This document shows, piece after piece, positions 59,473-64,000 of a stretch of DNA of 64,000 nucleotides (positions are counted from its first letter, which is position 1; every line of letters begins with the position of its first letter). The translations under genes and the position numbers were made by a program. This DNA comes from Ricinus communis (taxonomy: Eukaryota > Streptophyta > Magnoliopsida > Malpighiales > Euphorbiaceae), in contig NC_063263.1 of NCBI RefSeq assembly GCF_019578655.1, positions 5,962,001 through 6,026,000 on the forward strand, given 5' to 3'. Below the pieces are notes generated by a model. The model saw nothing but the letters and a program-made list of their open reading frames with translations. It was not told the DNA's origin and made no database searches.

Positions 59473-60542
59473 TTTTTACTTCCTTCAGCTCCTTGAATAA
59501 TGCATATCAAATAAAATAAAAAATTCCATTGATGTTGAAGTTCAGGCCTTTTTTACCATTTGATTTCTTAAATTATGCCCTCGATTGATCTTACAAACAA
59601 AACTAAGAGAACAGAAGTTGATGACTTGACAAACACAATGTTTCATAACAGATGGTCGATGGAACCTATCGTCTCAATTATAATTCTTGGAAAGTATTGT
59701 TCTTTGATCAACCTTTTAGCCCTGCAATTTTCTTGTGGATGTAGATGGTTACCATTATTGTAGGATAACCTGGAACCCCACAGGGCAACCAATTTCGATG
59801 AACCTTCTACAGAATTTAAAATAATTAAACATGCAGATATTTTAGGGGGAAAGAAAATGATATGTTGACCTGAATACTGAAAAATGCAAATCTTAAATAC
59901 TTAACCTATAAGAAAAATGCCAATATTAAATGTCTCGAGAATCTTAATCTTGAGAAGATCCATCAACAACATTAGTTTTGGATCACACAGAACTAAGTTA
60001 TGTCTAAAATCTTAGCATGTAGATTGAGAGAATGAAGACCTTAGCTGTTCCCACCTTGACATTACAGGCATAACTTAGAAAGCTGCATATGTTCATCAAA
60101 AGTTGCCACATTCCTTGGCCATGCTTAGTTGCAACTTGCCATTATGTTTTGTCATGAAACAGAAGGGTCTGTCTTCAACTCCAAAACATGGGCCAGGATA
60201 TGTATCATAGGTGGGACAACTTGCTGAGTTCTATCCTAGACAACATTACATCATTTGCATGTGTGATTAACTTGGTGAGTTCCATTTATACTTGGGCAAA
60301 TATTCTATTCAATTTTAGTCATACAATTCTCTTCATTCCATCAATTGTCATTCACTTTGACATACCAATTCATGCACTAGTAAGTACTTCTATTGAATTA
60401 TATCACTACTACAGGACATTCTATTTTTAAGGTTCTATTGTTCGAATTCAAAAGAAATTTGTTTCTCTTTTTGCTGCGTTATCCAAAGACACACTCAATT
60501 AATCTAATAACCTTAAATTAGTTAAGATGAGATAATAATATA
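59473..60542. other. 3' flank and intergenic region
   Basis: This is the 3' UTR side of the metallophosphoesterase and spacer. Short open frames near 59,575 and 60,188 have no recognisable domain and I do not call them genes. Confidence 0.4.
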
Positions 60543-60820
60543 AATGGTAATTAAACTTTATAATTAATTTTATTTTAGTCACAAAACTTTAATTTATTAT
60601 ATTTAATCATTTAACTTTAATTTTTGTTTACAATTAAATTATTTTGCCAATAAGAATTTGACATCTTAATTACTTTTTTTTATTGATTGTTTTTGTCAAA
60701 TGCCAATTTTTTATTTATGAAGTGATTAAATTGAAATGAAAATAAAATTGAGTAATAGAAACAAAATAAATTAAAAGTTTGTGACTAAAGTGAAACTAAG
60801 TGTAAAATACAGTGACCATT
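60543..60820. mobile_element. MITE-like element with long inverted ends
   Basis: The left end (AATGGTAATTAAACTTTATA ... TTTTAGTCACAAAACTTTAA) and the reverse complement of the right end (AATGGTCACTGTATTTTACA ... TTTAGTCACAAACTTTTAAT) match over about 60 bases. The element is about 280 bp and has no coding capacity. This is the standard form of a miniature inverted-repeat element. Confidence 0.6.
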
Positions 60821-61740
60821 TAAATCATTTAAGATAAATTATTTAAAATATTTTTTAATTTTAAATAAATTATATATGAATCTTATATTGATTAATTGCC
60901 GGTTTTAAAATTTTCAAATAAAGTAAATATCAATTAAATTTGATAAAAAAAAAAGATATACAACAATCTCATAAATAGAGATCAAATTATTATAACATAA
61001 ATAACTCAATTACATGGTTACAACTTACAAGTAAGAAATTACATGGTTACAACTTACAAGTAAGAAATTACAAGCTTACAGGTTCTCCCTTCATTTTTCT
61101 CTTTTTTCCTGCAGGTAAATAACATGAAATTCATGTTATTTCCGAAAAGACTAATTAAGACGGGGAGAAGATTTTCTCTTTTGAGAGAAAAAAAAAAAAA
61201 AAAAAGTGCAGCAGGCCAGCAGCAGCTACCCGGCTAGGGTACATCAGAAACCCGAATACAACTGAAATTAACCCTTAAATTCACAGGGAAACAACCTTTG
61301 ATAAACAAATAATAAGAGCATGGAGATAATGAATCAACCTTCCACGTTTATTTCAATAACAGCTCCATGTTTCTTAGTACTTGCACACAATATCTATAGA
61401 TATATATATATATATATACACTTGATGCCCAGTTGGTGAAAAAGCAAGAGTGTAGCTTTGCAAATATGTCACCATCACCATCATCAACAAACTCTCCTGT
61501 GTTACCAAAAACCCAATTGATGGATTCCTCTCAATTGGGTTTAAAAAAAGGTTGGAATTGCACTCCAGGAGAGAATGATGATGCACACATATAGCAGAAT
61601 AAGCCACGCCTTAGCCCATGAAACCTTACTGGATCAGCATATATAACAAAGTGTAAGGGAAGAAAAATTACGAGAGCATTAATTTGAGAAACAAAATATA
61701 CTGAGACACCCTTTTCAGATCGATGAACAAGTTGGATCGA
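60821..61740. other. Spacer and 3' flank of the DVL gene
   Basis: AT-rich spacer containing a 29-bp tandem duplication (61,010-61,067), a poly-A run near 61,190-61,204 and a TA run near 61,397-61,418. The part right of about 61,300 is probably the 3' UTR of the DVL gene. Confidence 0.4.
61010..61067. repeat. 29-bp tandem duplication
   Basis: Two perfect head-to-tail copies of a 29-bp unit starting TTACATGGTTACAACTTACA and ending GTAAGAAA. Confidence 0.9.
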
Positions 61741-61923
61741 CTAGTCATCGCCATGGATATACCAGCAGAGGAGCATGGTAGCGCAACGACGCAAGATGTA
61801 GACACGAGCACGTTGCTCTTTAATCAAGGAAGCACACTTGGTTGTGAAGCCATGACCCTTTCTCTTTGAAGAGGGCTTGGTTCCGTACTTGTTGAATTCT
61901 TGGAGCTTAAGCTCGTTAGCCAT
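61741..61923 (-). CDS. DVL/RTFL (DEVIL/ROTUNDIFOLIA-like) small peptide
   Basis: DVL/RTFL peptides are small plant proteins, mostly at the plasma membrane, that limit cell proliferation along organs when overexpressed. The frame has 60 residues and no intron. The conserved RTF domain covers about 25-56: FTTKCASLIKEQRAR, then VYILRRCATMLLCWYIHGDD at the end, with the family's conserved Cys residues, the QRAR and YILRRC blocks and the hydrophobic CATMLLCW stretch. The N-terminal part (MANELKLQEFNKYGTKPSSK) is basic and variable, as in other members. The ATG is the only one in frame. Length and motif order are normal. Confidence 0.92.
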   Translation of the reverse strand: MANELKLQEFNKYGTKPSSKRKGHGFTTKCASLIKEQRARVYILRRCATMLLCWYIHGDD

Positions 61924-62034
61924 AGTTTTTGGTGTTGAAGATTATACTGTATATAAAAAAAAAAAAAAAACACTAGGCTTTACCAGAAAAAAAAGCTCGA
62001 TGGAGCTTGAGAGATGCTGCAGGGGAAGTGGAAG

Positions 62035-62042
62035 TATATATA
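62035..62042 (-). promoter_or_regulatory. Probable TATA box of the DVL gene
   Basis: A TATATATA sequence lies about 112-119 bases before the DVL start codon, in a less AT-rich context on the minus strand, followed by a CT-rich stretch (CTTCCACTTCCCCTGCAGC) typical of plant leaders. Position and context support a TATA element, but it is not proven. Confidence 0.4.
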
Positions 62043-62089
62043 CAATGTCAAAGCTCAAAAACCAAGAAGGGTTAACTGAGTTTTGAAGG

Positions 62090-64000
62090 AATTAAGTAAG
62101 GGAAGTGAACATGGTCAGGTTCAAAAACTGAGGGATTTGCATGGAAAATTACAGCAAACTATTTTTTTATTTCTTCAATATTGGTACTTACGTGCAAACA
62201 TTTATTAGTATAGTACTATTACCAAGGTTAAAAGAAGACAAAGAAAGAGATGGCTTTAATTTCTTGAATTCTTTTTATATTTTTTCTTTTAAGAAAAAGA
62301 ATTGAAGTCTTGGATGTGGGGATTGTATTGTATTGTATTATTAGTGGGAAGAGAGATGTGTTCAATAATTTTAATTTTGAGAGAGTGATAGATTAGAGAA
62401 GTGGCAAAAGGTGGGCATGAAAAGTGGAAAAATGTTTAATGAAGACAAGGCAAAGGATTTAGGTTATGGGAACAGGCTTCCGGCAAGCTGGCCTCAGTTT
62501 TGAGGTAGGAAGTCGTTTTGGTTGGATTCTCCTTTCCATGATTCAGAAGAAAACAGAAAAAAAAAAAAAAACAAAAAAAACTAAACTCCCTCATCTTTCT
62601 TTCTAGCTTCCAAGCATTAGTTCACTCTCACGTGTGCACACTTATAAAATGTTTCTTCTATTATTTATTTTCGTGTTGTAATTATAAAGAATGATTGTAT
62701 TAATGTTCATTAATTTTACACTTGATTATAATCTAATCATTAAAGATTTTGATGTAATTTATTTTCATTATATCATATGAGTTATGTTGGCTATCGAAAA
62801 ATTGATTTATCGTAAAAAGAAAATTATAATATAATAGTTTTTTAGTAATAGAAATAATTTATATTATAATAAAATTAAAATTGAATAACGAAAAGGAATC
62901 AAAATAAATACCAAAAAAAACCGTAAATATAATTATTTCAACCAATAACTAGTAAAAAAATATATATATATATTCGAAGCTGAAGTCCAGTATTTGGAGA
63001 AGGTTAACAATGGCACTTTATAATTACTCATGAAATATTTGAGCAAACTTCAGGGTTATGCGTACAGCAATAATGAAGGAATATTATTAGAGGAGGACAA
63101 TGTTAACTCAAGATTGCAAGTCAAAGGAAGCAAGAAGGAAGAAGCCAAGCCAGCTGTCATTCAAGTTATAACAACACAGCACCATGGATCTCATATATCC
63201 TATCTCACTCTACAATATCTCCTTTATTTGAATACAATAAAATCACTCTGTATAGATATTTTATATAAAAATAATTTCTATATAATAATTAAAAATTATA
63301 ATTTTGACTGAAAATAATTATAAATAGAAATAAATTTTCTATAGTAATAAATTATAAATTTTTAAATTTTATTTAAAAGAAATATTTTTATATATAGCAA
63401 TATTTATATATATAATTTTAGAAAATATATATAATATTATTTTTATTTTATTGTAGTATTATTACGTATCACCGATCTTTTTTATATACTATGACAAGAT
63501 ATTAACATATTTTATTTTTAATGTATATCATTTTATTTACAATATTAAGTATTAGGTCTAAAAAAATATTTTAATTTCTAAATTTTTACTAAAATATAAT
63601 ATCTTCGTAAGTATAAATTTTATTTAATCCTAAATATATAATTATAGAGAAATTTTAATAATATATTTATATTTCTTGGTAATTAAATGGTACATAGATA
63701 GAAGAATTCTATATCTCCAATCTCTAATCAGATCCTGCCATGTATCTATATCATACAAGACCCACTTCAGCACATCCGATTAGATAACAGGATCCACTTT
63801 TTATTTTTCTTTAATCAACTTGGTATTTTCTTTTATTCCTTTCTACAAGCGGAATACATATTAATTTCTTTTATATAAATATTTATGGCTATAAATAAAT
63901 AAATAAATATTTTTTTATCTTTGTTAGCGATTTAAATCCAAAACTTTCTGTTTTTTGTCAAAAATTACAGATGCGAGTTGCCCTTCTAAGAAAAAAGCGA
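62090..64000. other. DVL upstream region and AT-rich spacer
   Basis: The first 500 bases are promoter-side sequence of the DVL gene, with A-runs near 62,555-62,580. An open frame at 63,030-63,311 has no recognisable domain and fades into AT-rich DNA. From about 63,230 on the sequence is highly AT-rich and looks like decayed transposon. No gene is supported. Confidence 0.4.

Noticed and set aside
63030..63311. 93-codon open frame near the right edge
   Set aside because: The C-terminal half is plain AT-rich sequence (many Ile, Asn, Tyr, Lys) and no domain or splice context was seen.
1..64000. CRISPR arrays, bacterial operons or phage modules
   Set aside because: The tandem repeats seen are microsatellites, a coding minisatellite or transposon parts; all real genes are plant nuclear genes with introns.

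Overview
The window is plant nuclear DNA. Genes are split by short GT-AG introns, intergenic DNA is very AT-rich, and degenerate Copia, Gypsy, LINE and CACTA-type remnants sit between genes. The proteins read as a eudicot; I would guess Malpighiales (Euphorbiaceae-like), but this is an inference from overall similarity. There is no bacterial, organellar or CRISPR content.

Layout, left to right. 0-5 kb: the last exons of an unrecognised membrane protein (+) converge on an eight-exon SAC3/GANP family gene resembling Arabidopsis SAC3C (-). 5.7-10.3 kb: a decayed Copia retrotransposon (-), with both LTRs and a primer-binding site, inserted just beyond the SAC3C promoter. 12.5-16.1 kb: NCA1, a RING plus TPR catalase chaperone (+). 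SAC3C and NCA1 are also near neighbours in Arabidopsis (from memory), so this pair looks like conserved microsynteny split by the retrotransposon. 18.6-23.9 kb: a complete subtilisin-like protease gene (SBT5 type, +). 24.3-38 kb: a gene-poor block with a LINE 3' end, AT-rich degenerate tandem repeats, a CACTA-type remnant, a 1.47-kb solo LTR, a possible non-autonomous DNA element and a second, truncated Copia (+).

39.6-41.6 kb: an intronless SUVH1/3-type SET-domain gene (+). 44.1-45.6 kb: a p23 co-chaperone gene (-). 46.1-48.8 kb: a PWWP-domain gene (-) carrying five near-identical 27-residue repeats. 50.4-52.6 kb: a dead leucine-rich-repeat receptor kinase of the PSY1R type. 54.5-59.5 kb: a 13-exon membrane metallophosphoesterase of the PGAP5/Cdc1 type (+). 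61.7-61.9 kb: a DVL/RTFL small-peptide gene (-). The rest is AT-rich spacer with MITE-like elements and microsatellites.

The genes do not form a pathway; they are ordinary neighbours on a plant chromosome. Two (SUVH, PWWP) are chromatin proteins, two are chaperones (NCA1, p23), and SAC3C belongs to a family linked to mRNA export. I found no convincing new multi-gene system. The most unusual single feature is the recent 81-bp minisatellite inside the PWWP coding sequence.
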